DNA from: Arthrobotrys musiformis | Taxonomy: Eukaryota > Ascomycota > Orbiliomycetes > Orbiliales > Orbiliaceae | Length of the DNA: 64,000 bases | Direction of reading: 5' to 3' | Assembly: GCA_036971715.1 (NCBI GenBank) | Contig: JAVHJL010000012.1 | Coordinates: forward strand, 1,302,001-1,366,000 | Part shown: piece after piece, positions 31,946 to 42,861 of the stretch | Layout of the letters: every line of letters begins with the position of its first letter | Position numbering within the stretch: the first letter of the stretch is position 1 | Position numbers and translations under genes: made by a program | The notes under the pieces: model-generated | Told to the model about the DNA's origin: nothing | Seen by the model: the letters and a program-made list of their open reading frames with translations, nothing else | Database searches by the model: none

Positions 31946-32100
31946 AGGCATCTTTGTTTTTCTTTTTCAAAATTTATATGTTTACGTGGTGAAGAGGAAA
32001 CAAAAGGTAATGCTAAGGAAGTGAACAGAAAAAGATTTTTCTTATAGGGCCAGCCTGGCATCGGACCCAAAACTCAGAGAAGGGAGATATTGCTCAGCTG

Positions 32101-32454
32101 TCACCCCCCATGAATTATTGGCATATGTAAAATAAGCAAGCTAGAGACAGCTTCCATGAGATCCTTTTCATTATTTTCAAAAGCTTTGTACTTTTCTTCA
32201 AGGCCCTTGTACTTCTCTTCAAGAACCTTGTACTTTTCTTCAAGAACTTTGTACTTTTCTTCAAGAGCGTTCTGATCCCCCAAATTGGTAGTTTGGCTAG
32301 CAACCCCACAATCTTCCTGAATACTGGCGTTTTTATACAAGGGACCAGGGGCGATAGGAGCTGGGCTTGAAGGTGTTGGGAAAAGATCAACAATGTTAAT
32401 CGGAGTAAAGCCGCTCAGAGTAAAGCCGCTCGGTAGGGTAGAATTAGCACTCAT
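32101..32454 (-). CDS. Small coiled-coil protein with tandem heptads
   Basis: A 117-aa ORF from ATG 32454. Residues 1-60 are Pro/Ser/Thr-rich (TLPSGFTLSGFTPINIVDLF). Residues about 65-93 are four consecutive LEEKYK-x heptads, each encoded by a 21-bp tandem DNA repeat (about 32185-32270). Leu at a and Tyr at e/d-like positions predict a parallel coiled coil. The C-terminus (LLILHMPIIHGG) is hydrophobic. The ORF starts about 115 bp from satellite array 4. It could be an oligomerising adaptor; no family recognised. Confidence 0.5.
   Translation of the reverse strand: MSANSTLPSGFTLSGFTPINIVDLFPTPSSPAPIAPGPLYKNASIQEDCGVASQTTNLGDQNALEEKYKVLEEKYKVLEEKYKGLEEKYKAFENNEKDLMEAVSSLLILHMPIIHGG
32185..32270. 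repeat. 21-bp tandem repeat coding for heptads
   Basis: Four imperfect copies of CTTGTACTTTTCTTCAAGAA plus C. Length is a multiple of 21, so copy-number change adds or removes whole heptads without shifting frame. Confidence 0.85.
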
Positions 32455-32566
32455 TGTGAGAGTTATTAGGGCAGGAGCAATTTTTGCGACAAAGTTGGGC
32501 TCTTGAAATGCGAACAGAAATGTCCCATTGTATATAACCTGTCACGCGATCACGGTGCGAGGGTTT

Positions 32567-32734
32567 GAACAATTATATAACAATTATAACAATTATAACA
32601 ATTATAACAATTATAACAATTATAACAATTATAACAATTATAACAATTATAACAATTATAACAATTATAACAATTATAACAATTATAACAATTATAACAA
32701 TTATAACAATTATAACAATTATAACAATTATAAC
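32567..32734 (+). repeat. 9-bp satellite array 4
   Basis: About 18 near-perfect AACAATTAT units, ending in a single AACAGTGG variant. Confidence 0.97.
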
Positions 32735-32754
32735 AGTGGCAATTAGTATAGCCC

Positions 32755-33290
32755 AAAATCTTTTACAAGGAACTTGAATTAACTTTGAAAATTGCCAGTG
32801 CTGCCCGTTACGTTTTCGGCGACGCTAATAGCAACTTATTGTTATTGTTATCATTATAATTGTTATTGTTATTATTAGAAACTAGATAACATACGCGCGT
32901 GAGATTATACATGTATATTGTGAGGGTTGATCCGCCAAACACGGGCAAAATAGCACTCCTCAATAAAAAATAATGACCACCTCTACAGACCTGTATCGAG
33001 ACATACATATAACACCCCATCTATAACCTCAACGATTCAGGTTTAATTGCGCAGGCTCCCCAGGCTCGAAATACCGCATCGCCACAGATCGGAACGGTGT
33101 ATTTTCGTAAGTTAGTTTATTTCTGTACTAATCGATTGTCCCGTACCCAGCCTACCCGGTCTGTAGGGTACTTGACATCCAAAATGCAGCGTAAGTAGAT
33201 CGGGTCGGCGTGCATATGACCCAAAAGTCCATAAATTGTCTTGAGACTGACAGGTTTATAAAACAGCCATTGCGAATTCCCATACGCACG
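32755..33290. other. Intergenic, upstream of Zn2Cys6 gene
   Basis: No gene seen. Contains a short (TTGTTA)-type run at 32837-32875 resembling a worn satellite. Confidence 0.4.
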
Positions 33291-33295
33291 TGAAT

Positions 33296-35132
33296 ATGAG
33301 GAATAGTTGTCGCTTCTGCCGACATAGGAAAATAAAGTGCTCTAGGCAAAATATCTGCTCTGCTTGTCGGCAGCGTAAAACCGATTGTATTTACGAAGCT
33401 GAAGCGTCAAAGGGAAGGCCAAGAAAGGGAGCACCGAAGGGTGGAAGAATTGAGAAAATCGAGGGTGGAACACCAAAGGCACCGTTGATTTATGACAACA
33501 TCACCCCATTCAGCTCCATAACTAAGCGGATTGACGCGGCTGATCAGGAGACTGTTATCCATGGATCTGGAAATACATCAACCTCTAGTTTTGGTCTTTC
33601 CGACATTGATAACGAAAGCATTCGAGGGATAATAAATTATGAGATCATCGAGATTGTCTGCAGCAACGTCAGCAACTTGAGATGCGAGCCTTCAGGTAGA
33701 AATAAGCCGAGACTTATCTCCAAAAGCCTGCTCATGGATAGAAGCTCAAGGATGTTTGAACCAGAACCACGTATTTCCTTTGAAGACCCTCTTATCCAAC
33801 TACAAAGCGAAGCCCATGCAATTTTCCAAATGATTGATGTTTGGTTGTTGGAACACCCACTATCCCGCATTATCTCGAAGACGCTCCTCCTCCACAGTGT
33901 CACAAATACCGAATACGACCCTGCACTTTTGTCGATAATTCTCTCAGATGCATTCGGATTTAGCATGGGAAAGGGAAGGAGTGAGAAGGCTGAAAAATTG
34001 TACTACTGGGCTACTGCCTGTCTTCAGAATATCTCCGACTCTGCTGCAACCATGTCCACCGCACAAACACTCATCCTTCTTGGGTGGCACGAACTCCGCC
34101 AGAATCGTCCGAAACGAGCGATCTGCTACTTTATAAAGTCTTCTCGCGTCGTTCAAATTTTATTAGAAGGTATTACTGACGGCAAAAGTCCGTGCACCAG
34201 CCAGATCAATGGTGTGCGTGAACGTGAGGTCCAGACCGAGCTCATTATCAATATGCAGTTGGTTACTTCTGCTCTACGATTGTGGATGCTACTTCAGATG
34301 AATCCGTCTTTAAATTTAATAGATTTACATGAGGCAAAATCCCCCGCAACACCATTGATCTCGAAGGAGACTGACTCGAAATTAATTGAATTGGATCTTG
34401 CTTCTGATAACGTTTCTACACTGAACGCTCAAGCCAAGTCCATTCGCAGTCTTTTCTTCCTCAGTGCCACTACCTTCACTGCATCTCGCCTCCTAGCCAT
34501 CTATGACGAATATGCAATATCTTCTTTCACTGAAAATTGTCGCGCCGCCATCAACAATGTTCGGGAGTCATTTTACAGTGCTTCCCAAAATCCAATGTCG
34601 ATGGAATTCGATCTTATGTTTTTGATCTTTGAATCTGCCATCTTCTTTCCTAATTTCGTGGAACAGGATCAGCAAGAGCAGTATATTGACGAGAGAAACG
34701 CGGAGGAACTTGATGAGCCAGGAGATTCCACAGCTTAACAACAATGCAGGACTTCCCACAGAGCTGATCGTCATTGCCTTAGACGTCTCCGCTCACATCT
34801 TGCGACATCTTGTCGGCTTCTACGGAGGTGGCCACACAGTGGTCTCTACAAACTCCGCGAGACACGCGGATCTTGCTAGAATCTCCGCAATGACGCTTGA
34901 TCTGTTGGAAAGTGGCCGCCTCCCACTCTTTGCAAGCCGCATCAGAGACACAAAGAGACTGTTAAGAGGAATAAAACTTGTTCTTCAAAACCTCTCAAGC
35001 GTTCCTCATATCGAGCTAAGATCTTCAGACCCTGGTTCTAGCAACTGGAGCGTTTCCTCTTTTCAATGGCCACCAATGACCACATACTATACTGAAGGCC
35101 CTCTTCAAATCGTCCCAGGCGTTAGTGACTAG
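33296..35132 (+). CDS. Zn2Cys6 fungal transcription factor
   Basis: ATG 33296 begins MRNSCRFCRHRKIKCSRQN and continues through CSACRQRKTDC: C-x2-C-x6-C-x5-C-x2-C-x6-C, the binuclear zinc cluster specific to fungi, at the extreme N-terminus. A basic linker (GRPRKGAPKGG) follows. The middle (about 150-470) is a helical regulatory domain of fungal-TF type, with WATACLQNISDSAATMSTAQ and ALRLWMLLQMNPSLN. Near 34730 the frame changes. The C-terminal part (GLPTELIVIALDVSAHILRH onward) lies in another frame to 35132. An intron of about 75 nt (GTGGAA to CCACAG, 34659-34733) would connect the two with matching phase, though its donor is atypical; otherwise it is a frameshift. Expected about 585 aa. Regulon unknown. 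Confidence 0.85.
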
Positions 35133-35937
35133 CTATCAGCCGCCTTGAACCCGCATACACCACCCGCAACGAACAAATTGTTGCCACAGCATTTCTGGAC
35201 GGGCGTCAATGCTAATGGAATCTTGTTTCTCCTAGCCCGATGCCCCCGAAGATTATCGGGGAACGCAACGTTCTCCTTCTGTTGACACACACAAACATAC
35301 ACATTTGTATATAATATGCCTTAAAGTTTTCGGCTCTTCAGGGCAGTCTTTGCATTTGGTTCTGAGCTAGGGTTGATATCAAAACCTTCCGGCACTGCTT
35401 CGTAAGAATTCCCTAATAAACTCCTACGCACTCCCATTTCTTTTCTTTAAGATCAAAGCACACAGGACCGCGCTTAGTACCTTCACTTGGTACAGACTGA
35501 CTCGGAAATCATTTACCGTAAAAGTTTTTATTTATTAGTCGAGTAGTGTATGTTAGAACCTCTCTGTCGAAGGATGCTCATATTGGTGGAGTTACAATAT
35601 GGGTATTCATAAGCCTCTACACAGTATACATAGGTAGGTAGGCGGCTATGGTATAGGAGGCTGGAAACACGTGATTACTTTCATAGCGAAAACGTGATCA
35701 CGTCTATTTTTAATTTTTAATATTGTATTTTATCATATGTTACGCATACACATACACACATGCTGTCTAGGTTATGTCAGCAGCATAGACAATATAGATA
35801 GCGTAAATAGACAGCTAGACAGTTCTATGACATCGCACTTACTCTATAGATCTATAGACAACGTTTACGCCGCCCTAGGCATAGACGTAATCCAGCCAAC
35901 ATAAACGCCAAGATGCGGACAATTAAACCATTCGTAA
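35133..35937. other. Intergenic
   Basis: No gene. Holds TAGGTAGGTAGGCGG simple sequence at 35632 and a CTAGACAG/CTATAGA-rich stretch at 35760-35850. Confidence 0.4.
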
Positions 35938-36839
35938 CCAGGAAGTGATTATGGCAGAGAAGGTACTGTTGGAATGCCTGCCTGACCCAGTAACCGGTGC
36001 CACGGTGGCCGGTTACGCCGAAAGGGTGGCTGTGAACGCCGGTTATAACGCCGATGCGCCTCAATATCATGGAAAACCACCGGAAGAGTGCGCCTACTAC
36101 ATAAAATGGATCGAATTGAACAGCACCTGTGGTCAGTTAACGACATACGAATTGGTCAGGAACTTCAAGGAGACTTACCACTATGTGGTCGCCGCTACCC
36201 CGCCCAAATGGGTTAAAATAGGTCACGCAAGGGCGCCACCGGCAGCACCGCCTGACGACGCACCAAGGGACGCAAAACTTCTGTGGTTGGCGAACGTGGA
36301 AGGTTGTTATATGGACACAATAATAGCAGACATACCGGTAGCGATATACGACCCACCGGTAGCCACAAGAGATGTGTTCACCATCGATGCCCCTAATTGG
36401 TTCAAGGACATATGCGTTGGCCTAACTGCAGCCCAACTTTTAGAGATTGACATGGGGATGCAGTGCAATAGGTTTCGGATTCCGGGATTAAGTAAAACCC
36501 AAAATATCGATCTTGCGTTAGGTTTGAAGAGGCTCTGCGAGCGCGAGGTGTCTATTCTTAAGTCGGTATGCGTAACAACGAGCAGGAGGCGGCGAGGATC
36601 AAATACTTAAGGGTGGTAGTTTTTCGTATAGCAACGCAAAGCTAGGACATCCCTTGTAATACGGGGGGCCGGACGGGCACGAAAGAGAGAGGCAAAACCG
36701 GCGAGGTACCCGCGCGCCCGCGCCCGTGTATCGTTGCACAGGTATGGCACCCAATTGCAACCGCGCAGCTCGTGCTTCGTGCAACGGTTAGCAAGCGTGG
36801 CGGAACAAAGCTCATCTCTACCCCGGCCAGGAAGTGATT
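35938..36839. repeat. Segment flanked by 13-bp direct repeats
   Basis: CCAGGAAGTGATT occurs at 35938-35950 and again at 36827-36839. The left copy ends just before ATG 35951 of the only ORF between them. It may be a target-site-like duplication or a recombination footprint. Confidence 0.6.
35951..36610 (+). CDS. Hypothetical 219-aa protein
   Basis: An intact ORF from ATG 35951 with balanced, GC-rich codon use unlike its AT-rich surroundings. Segments include PPEECAYYIKWIELNSTCGQ, TYELVRNFKETYHYVVAATP, a Pro/Ala linker and FTIDAPNWFKDICVGLTAAQ, ending in a basic SRRRRGS tail. No signal peptide, membrane helix or known catalytic motif. It resembles structural (Gag-like or capsid-like) polypeptides only in general composition. 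Lying within 13-bp direct repeats, it could be a mobile insertion. Function unknown. Confidence 0.55.
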   Translation: MAEKVLLECLPDPVTGATVAGYAERVAVNAGYNADAPQYHGKPPEECAYYIKWIELNSTCGQLTTYELVRNFKETYHYVVAATPPKWVKIGHARAPPAAPPDDAPRDAKLLWLANVEGCYMDTIIADIPVAIYDPPVATRDVFTIDAPNWFKDICVGLTAAQLLEIDMGMQCNRFRIPGLSKTQNIDLALGLKRLCEREVSILKSVCVTTSRRRRGSNT

Positions 36840-36968
36840 TACTCAACTCCTAAATAGTCTATACTCCTTGCTTCCGATTTCATTCCTTCCTATCCTAACT
36901 ATCCCCCATCTCGAGGCTGTCGACTGTCCCAGAACTCACTCCGAACCACATTCCCCCATCACTTTAAA

Positions 36969-37289
36969 ATGCAATACCAACAAACCTCCGAAGAGCTTAG
37001 CCAGCTTTTACATGATAAAACTCCCGATTATGACTGCGCACTTGATGACTTAAGGCCGGGTTTCAATCAGGACATAATCAAACTGTATGATAATCTACTC
37101 GAGGTCTCAGAATTACTGCAAGAGAAAAAGATATCTGCGTCCCCAAAAAGGGTCTCGAAAAGACAGAGGCCGTCGAACATGCGGATAATACGCGAAAACG
37201 AACCGGCCCCTCTCAATCCCGCCAAAAATCAAAATTGTCAGTCAAGGCGAACTACAAAGCACAGTTCCAAAAGGTTTATTCGTCTCTGA
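36969..37289 (+). CDS. Small basic hypothetical protein
   Basis: A 106-aa ORF from ATG 36969. The N-terminal 60 residues are helical and acidic (QTSEELSQLLHDKTPDYD, YDNLLEVSELLQEKKI); the C-terminal 45 are basic (SPKRVSKRQRPSN, QSRRTTKHSSKR), a possible nuclear localisation signal. TATCCTAACTATCCCCCATC lies about 80 bp upstream. Family not recognised; it may have further exons downstream. Confidence 0.45.
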   Translation: MQYQQTSEELSQLLHDKTPDYDCALDDLRPGFNQDIIKLYDNLLEVSELLQEKKISASPKRVSKRQRPSNMRIIRENEPAPLNPAKNQNCQSRRTTKHSSKRFIRL

Positions 37290-37602
37290 AATATCGGATT
37301 TTAACTCACACTTAGGTTCTGGGAATGGCACTACGGATATCATCATCATCATCATCATCCACATCCACCCAAAGGACGTCCGTTCGCAAAAGTGAAAAAT
37401 TACCTTCCAGGAGATATTCCATATCAAAACATACCCCTAGCCATAACCCTCAAAATTCTACCGCATTTAGATTGCTGGTGTGCGGTCAAAGCACCTTGCA
37501 TTGGTTGCAACCACAACCTTTCGTCGGAGCTGACTTATCTTTTTTTCAATAGAGGCTGCGCAGGGCAGCACTTAAACCCGACCCGTACTGCTCCGAGACA
37601 AT

Positions 37603-37640
37603 ACAACAAAAACAACAACAACAACAACAACAACAACAAA
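37603..37640 (+). repeat. (CAA)n microsatellite
   Basis: About 11 CAA/AAC units; a (CAT)n run also lies at 37338-37359. Confidence 0.9.
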
Positions 37641-37980
37641 TATAATATTTACTTTCGCGCTTAATGTAAAAAGCGTATCTCAAAACCCCGCAACCTTATC
37701 AATCGGTTCAGTCCCATAGCCTCACAGCACTCTCGGCTCCGACCCTCGGCGGTTGGCTCGGCTGACATCGGCGCCAAGAAACAACACATTTTCTGTGGGC
37801 CCACCCCCCCAAATTTTGGTGGCAGGGGGGTCGGACACGTGCTGGGGAGGCTATTAACAACCCTCCTTTCAGTCACACACCTTTGCGACGGATTAATGTT
37901 ACTGTTGAGGCAACACGTACAAACTACGTAGGTAGGATACGCAGGTCGGCCCTAGGATAGGCCCGACCTTACAACCGACC

Positions 37981-38466
37981 TTAGTCCCGGGCACGTAGGT
38001 AGGACAAAGGGCCTACACGTGACCTATCTTGTGTATATAATAGAGCCCTCGAGGCAGTAGATAGCCCATCATCAAATTCCATTATTCCTATCGTCATACC
38101 TACGTTCAATGTCCGTTTGTGTGGGATCAGAGAAACGAGAGAAACCAACCTATTTCGCAGTGAATCAATGCAGTTCTCGTAATCACAGGGCCTTAGGCGG
38201 TCCCATTCTACAGTAATTTGACGTTTTAATTCTTCTCTATTCTTCGCAATAGGCCATTTCGCGATCCTAAGCCTCAGAATAGCCCAGACGTTCTCAATTA
38301 CGTTCAGGTCCGGGGACTGTGGGGGGGCATCTATTCGTTCCATTCCCAAGAACTCCCTCAATCCATTACAAACTTCAGAGTTCAACGATTCCTGATTCCC
38401 GGATACGACGAGTACTCGAGTGGCATCCAACTTCCGCTTTGATCCAACGTTGCAGCCAAATAACAA
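37981..38466 (-). pseudogene. Tc1/mariner transposase C-terminal fragment
   Basis: The translation contains DAPPQSPDLNVIENVWAI, the SPDLNxIENxW block holding the third catalytic acidic residue of Tc1/mariner DDE transposases. It is followed by the usual C-terminal basic helices (KNREELKRQITVEWDRL, SLRNRLVSLV). The N-terminal DNA-binding domain and the first two catalytic Asp residues are absent, so this is a truncated, inactive copy. The last 40 codons probably read through into flanking DNA. Such an enzyme family could have mobilised the TA-flanked MITEs in this window, but this copy could not. Confidence 0.85.
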
Positions 38467-40138
38467 AGTTTTTTATATCAGGAAAGGTGCCCTACTATTT
38501 TACCTATATCTCATCAAGCAAAGTTTGCAGGCTGGTTTATGAGACAACTTATCAAGTCTTTTCCATCAACCCCATCTTCCGTATGCGGGTCTCGAACATA
38601 ATCCACGTCTAGCACCTGCATGCAGGGATAACCACGATATCGTAAGACGGGTGAATTTAAAGCGATAAGTGCGAAGAGGCATTCTCATTTACACCCATGC
38701 TATCGTCCAAGTCTGGATTTTACAGCAACTTGTGCACGAACGCTTGCTTACCGTACGTACTCTTTGCCCAATACGAGACTGTATGAAGGCTGACCAAAAC
38801 ATGAATTATATACCAATCGTTTTGATACGCATGTAGGCAACATGTCAACTTGATCATGTTGTGAAGCATAATTGCGAGTACTTCTCCAGGATATGACGGA
38901 CGGTAGACGCTCGCGTTTGCATTTTCTGGAATTGGCGCCGCAATAGTTTTTTGGGATGGGCTCTGGCCTGTCTCGTCCATCTCAGCATATACTGTGAATA
39001 TTTTGTTTTGGCGCCGGCGGGATGGCCTCTTTATATGAACAGAACATAAGAAATTGCGAAGAAGATATTCTTACGGTCTAAAGAACAACGGAAATTGCAG
39101 AGCCATACACGGCGTGAAATAGTCTTCTAAATCATTACGGAACGCGCCAGAAGCGCCCCTCTTCATCGCGGCCTGTCAAGGACGAATTAATCCAGAGTAT
39201 AAGAGTATGCGCAAGAACAAAAATATACGGAAGGGAGTCTTTTCCCGCTCCCGCTAATTTTTTTCTTATTTTGAAGATGTGATTTCATATAAGAGCTCAT
39301 GAGGATATAAATTGGGAAAGTGATTCGCCAAGCTGATGTGATTCGTAGGCCAGTAGTTTACGTTAAACAGGAAACAATAATTATATATTTCCTGGGCGGA
39401 TCTGGTAGTTAGGATGCAGTGGCATCCACCCTACCGGATGGCTGGAGCAGTAACTAGGTTCGGCTACTCCTATCTTGAAGGACCGGAACACAAACGCGGC
39501 ACTGGATTTCTAATTACGCTTACAGGTCGCTATGATGGCTATGACACCTCTATTCGTAAGGCAGAGCCTCTTCAGAAGGTTCCGGAATTGTACTAACTGG
39601 TGGGTTTTGAAATACACGTGTACTGGGACGGGTGGTCGACCGCTTGAGCGCCCTCGCGATCTCTGATCATGAAAATTAATCACTTGTAACATCTCTATAA
39701 AACGAAGCGCGCAGTCTCCAAATATAAACTGTAGTACGGAGAGGAATAGAAACTCTAGACCTCGTCGCCACATTTCCACGCCTTCTCGGCCAGTATGTTG
39801 TTGAACCTAGAACCGCCAAATTTTCGGACTCAGACGTTTCCATTCTGGAAGCTGTGCCGTGCCGATGCACCGCTTGCGTAACCCTGATCCCAAACATCCC
39901 AAAGTGGCACCATCGTATCGGGCTTGCTTTCGCTGCAGGTGTGTGTTTTGTTTTTCTGTCACTCGCCTTTGCAACCTTCATTTCAATTTGATTATTTAGC
40001 AGGCGGCCCCCAAGGAAAGTAAGTCCCAACTGCTAACGCAGTCAGTATACCTTGTTCACGGTCATCCGAATCATACCATCAAGGCGAATCACAAAACCAC
40101 ATCTAAAAATTCTGAATGATCTTTGAAGACTTAAGCAA
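38467..40138. other. Gene-poor interval
   Basis: Open frames on both strands (39414-39596 plus, 39676-40029 minus, 38720-38980 minus) show no recognisable domains. Possibly worn transposon sequence linking the Tc1 and copia relics. Confidence 0.35.
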
Positions 40139-40255
40139 GTGGAACTGGGTATTATCAGGGTGCAATTAATATACACAAGTGGAATGCTGGCCAACTATCT
40201 AACCAAATCTTTAGCAAAAGACCAATTTAGACGAGTACTATGTATATATACATAC
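40127..40255 (+). pseudogene. Copia RNase H C-terminal relic
   Basis: The frame reads VELGIIRVQLIYTSGMLANY then LTKSLAKDQFRRV. This matches the final block of Ty1/copia RNase H, where an Asp-rich strand precedes MLADxLTKxL and the end of pol. The rest of pol is missing upstream. It is followed at once by LTR-like DNA. Confidence 0.8.
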
Positions 40256-40261
40256 AAAATA

Positions 40262-40350
40262 ATGATAACCCGGAGGGGCTCTGCCGCGATGGGGCAAATT
40301 CCTATTTTACGGCATTTCTAGAAGGTTCCATGGAGCCTAGAATCCTATAG
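40262..40350 (+). mobile_element. LTR-like fragment downstream of copia RNase H
   Basis: CCGGAGGGGCTCTGCCGCGA, TTTTACGGCATTTCTAGAAG and GGCTCCTACCTTCC lie where a 3' LTR should be and match pieces at 6395-6490 and 16312-16362. Confidence 0.65.
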
Positions 40351-40615
40351 GCTCCTACCTTCCTATTTTATAAATTCGATGTAAATATTGAAGGGCGAGG
40401 AATTGGATAAAAGAATAAAGGAACTGGATAGTAACACCCAGGCGATATGCCATGCGCAAAATGCATTCCGAAAGGTCAAAGATGTTTTGGTGGGGCGAGA
40501 ATTGCAGAAGAACCATTGATATCGCGAATATCAAAACCCCTTTTATTTGAAAAATGACCTAGCCTTTCGCCAGCCTCAGCCTCCCGCGGATGTTCACATT
40601 TGTGCGGGGCTTTGC

Positions 40616-41632
40616 CTACTTTCCATTGCGTTTGGCCTCCCTTTCCTTGCGCCTGTTTTTTTTTTCCTCAAGTTCTTCGTCGTATTGCTTGCCTTTAGAA
40701 GTTCGCCCTCTACGCCGTTTTTCAGTTTTATTTTCCTCCGCGACCCCATAGGACTCCGCGGGAACTGGTGATTGGTACGGCTGTTTCGAACTTTGTGGGC
40801 GAGTCCGCCGTTGGCGCTTCATAGAGGCCTTATCCGCCTCTGCTTTGAACAATACGGTTGTATGCAGTGGCAACGCAGCGCGTAACTTTAAAATGTACAT
40901 ATGTGTCGTGCTAGCATCTTTGGTAGCATCCGTACCACCATCCACGGCAGCCGCTCCAGTATCCGCACTTTTGATGTCAGTTGAATAATAGAGCTCACTA
41001 ACTTCGCTGAACTTGGAGTTGGTTCTCTTAACAAGGATTGTTATGCGCTGGAGATTACACCTGAACTTCTGCTCACTCTTGAGCTTAGAAAATCTATCGC
41101 CGTACTTCTTCACGAGTAACTTTTTTGTTACCCTTCGTTCTTCGGGGCTTTTGCGTCGGTGGTTAGAGCCTCCTTCTCCCTCTGTAGAATCTTCAATTGA
41201 CTCAAAGTAGCGTGGCTTTTTATTAGGGCTGTTTCGCCCGAATTCAGCAACAAATTCTTTTTCTAGGACTATGCCGAGCAGCCTCCCTGAGCAGATTTTC
41301 TTAAAACAGTCGTTGTACCAGACCGGGTCCGGATTGGCCCCTGTTGGGCTAGGCTCTTGAGATTTTTTTTTTGCAGTTCCTAATCGCTCCGAGAATTCTG
41401 ACTGATTGTAATTCTTCAGAACTTCCTCGTTCTCAGGAATACCGAATAGCTCCGCAAGTGCTGACAGGTGGTTATCTATCACCTTTTCCACATTTTCCTG
41501 ATTTTTTTGCTTTGCCTTCTCTTGATTCGCCCTCGACTCGTCAATATCGTTGACAGGAGTCTTCAACTTCTGACGTTTGCTAGAAGGCAATTCGGTCTCG
41601 GTTTCGTCGCCGTTGGTCCTCTTCTGGGCCAT
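40616..41632 (-). CDS. Highly charged 338-aa nuclear-type protein
   Basis: An intact single-exon ORF with ATG at 41632. The N-terminus MAQKRTNGDETETELPSSKR is rich in charge, followed by a probable coiled coil (RANQEKAKQKNQENVEKVID). The centre (about 105-215) is more globular: NPDPVWYNDCFKKICSGRLL, RRVTKKLLVKKYGDRFSKLK and CNLQRITILVKRTNSKFSEV. The C-terminus ends in KKNRRKEREAKRNGK, a strong nuclear localisation signal. No known catalytic motif. It could be a DNA-binding or transposon-derived protein. Clean reading frame, no lesions. Confidence 0.6.
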   Translation of the reverse strand: MAQKRTNGDETETELPSSKRQKLKTPVNDIDESRANQEKAKQKNQENVEKVIDNHLSALAELFGIPENEEVLKNYNQSEFSERLGTAKKKSQEPSPTGANPDPVWYNDCFKKICSGRLLGIVLEKEFVAEFGRNSPNKKPRYFESIEDSTEGEGGSNHRRKSPEERRVTKKLLVKKYGDRFSKLKSEQKFRCNLQRITILVKRTNSKFSEVSELYYSTDIKSADTGAAAVDGGTDATKDASTTHMYILKLRAALPLHTTVLFKAEADKASMKRQRRTRPQSSKQPYQSPVPAESYGVAEENKTEKRRRGRTSKGKQYDEELEEKKNRRKEREAKRNGK

Positions 41633-42250
41633 CCTAAAAGATATTTCCTCTAACGTCTTCGGTCGACTAGAACCTATTTATAACCATCGTCTGGAGCGAA
41701 CTTATAACACCATGTTCGCCCTGCAAAACAAAATAAAACAAAATGAAATCATATGCGCTTCACACTGGTGTAAACTAACTATGCACCAAGTTATAATCTT
41801 TCTCTTGACTTGTATCATAGAATGGTTGGAATTACGCCCGATTTCATAGTTCGGGTGCGAATACAGTTCCGTTATCAAGGCACAAAATGGACCTGATCTG
41901 AGTCGAAGTGACAAGAATAAAGGAAAGAAAAAAAAGAAAGATTATCCATTTTAGTTTGGAGAAGGCGCTCAATGAATCATGAAGACGTCAACGCCGCAGC
42001 GCCCTTATCTAACACTGGCTCCCGCCCAGAATTTGCGTTGTGGGTTCGGCCCATTTCGAGCCCATAAATAAAGCCCAAATCGAGTCCAGGATTTGGGCTT
42101 TCTCTGGGCTTTTTCAACTTTCTGTTTTTTTTTTTATAAGAGCTTTTTTAAAAAAATATTTAAAAATTTAAAAATGGATTATAATTCGAAAGAAAAAGAT
42201 AAAGAGTATATAATTAAATTAATTGATTATTATGCTAAACGCTTTTATCA
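41633..42250. other. Intergenic with degenerate GGGCTC words
   Basis: 42003-42115 holds TGGGTTCGGCCCATTTCGAG, CCCAAATCGAGTCCAGGATT and GGGCTTTCTCTGGGC, like worn family termini. No gene. Confidence 0.45.
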
Positions 42251-42251
42251 G

Positions 42252-42371
42252 AACAATTAATTATAACAATTATAACAATTATAACAACCGTGACTATAAC
42301 AACTTGAATTATAACAATTATAACAATTATAACAATTATAACAACTTGAATTATAACAATTATAACAATTA
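42252..42371 (+). repeat. 9-bp satellite array 5, interrupted
   Basis: Runs of AACAATTAT broken by CCGTGACTATAACAACTTG and AACTTGAATTAT; AACTTGAAT recurs twice, suggesting a segmental duplication inside the array. Confidence 0.93.
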
Positions 42372-42489
42372 CAATTCACCATCATCACTCTTCTCATACC
42401 GATACCTATCAGTCAGTAGTAGCTCCACCTATTGTCTCCGGACTCTACACTGCCAGCCTACAAAAACTTAACACCCAACACAAAATCAC

Positions 42490-42662
42490 ACCGCCGGCCA
42501 CCCACCTTCCTACCCACCTTCCTACCTACCCCCCTGCTAACCTGTTTATAAGCCTGTAGGTAGGCCTATAGGTAGGCCTGTACAGCTGTAGGTAGGAAGG
42601 CCTGTAGGTGGGCCTGTTGGGCCTGTAGGTAGGCCTGTAGGTAGGCCTGTAGGTAGGCCTAA
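42490..42662 (+). repeat. CCTACC / GTAGGTAGGCCT minisatellite
   Basis: CCTACC words on the left and about eight GTAGGTAGGCCT/GTAGGCCT units on the right, so the two halves are inverted relative to each other and could pair as a long hairpin. Confidence 0.85.
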
Positions 42663-42861
42663 CCAGTAGTTTTAATCGGAACCACCGGTGGTTCCAATTT
42701 TTCAATTGGTCGAAAGGCTGGTTTTTCGCTCGACCCGGTAACGCCGAAGGTGCAAATACCCCAAGAAAACGAAAATTGGAATCACTAGTGGTTTTATTTT
42801 TTGATTGGCTAAAAAATTATTTTTAAATTGAGCAAATCGAGCAAATACTATCTGAAATAAA

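Noticed and set aside
36599..36846. Minus-strand Arg/Cys-rich ORFs
   Set aside because: Overlap each other in two frames, lack ATG context and domains.
40616..40771. Plus-strand Phe-rich ORFs opposite the charged 338-aa gene
   Set aside because: Shadows of the minus-strand gene, without domains.
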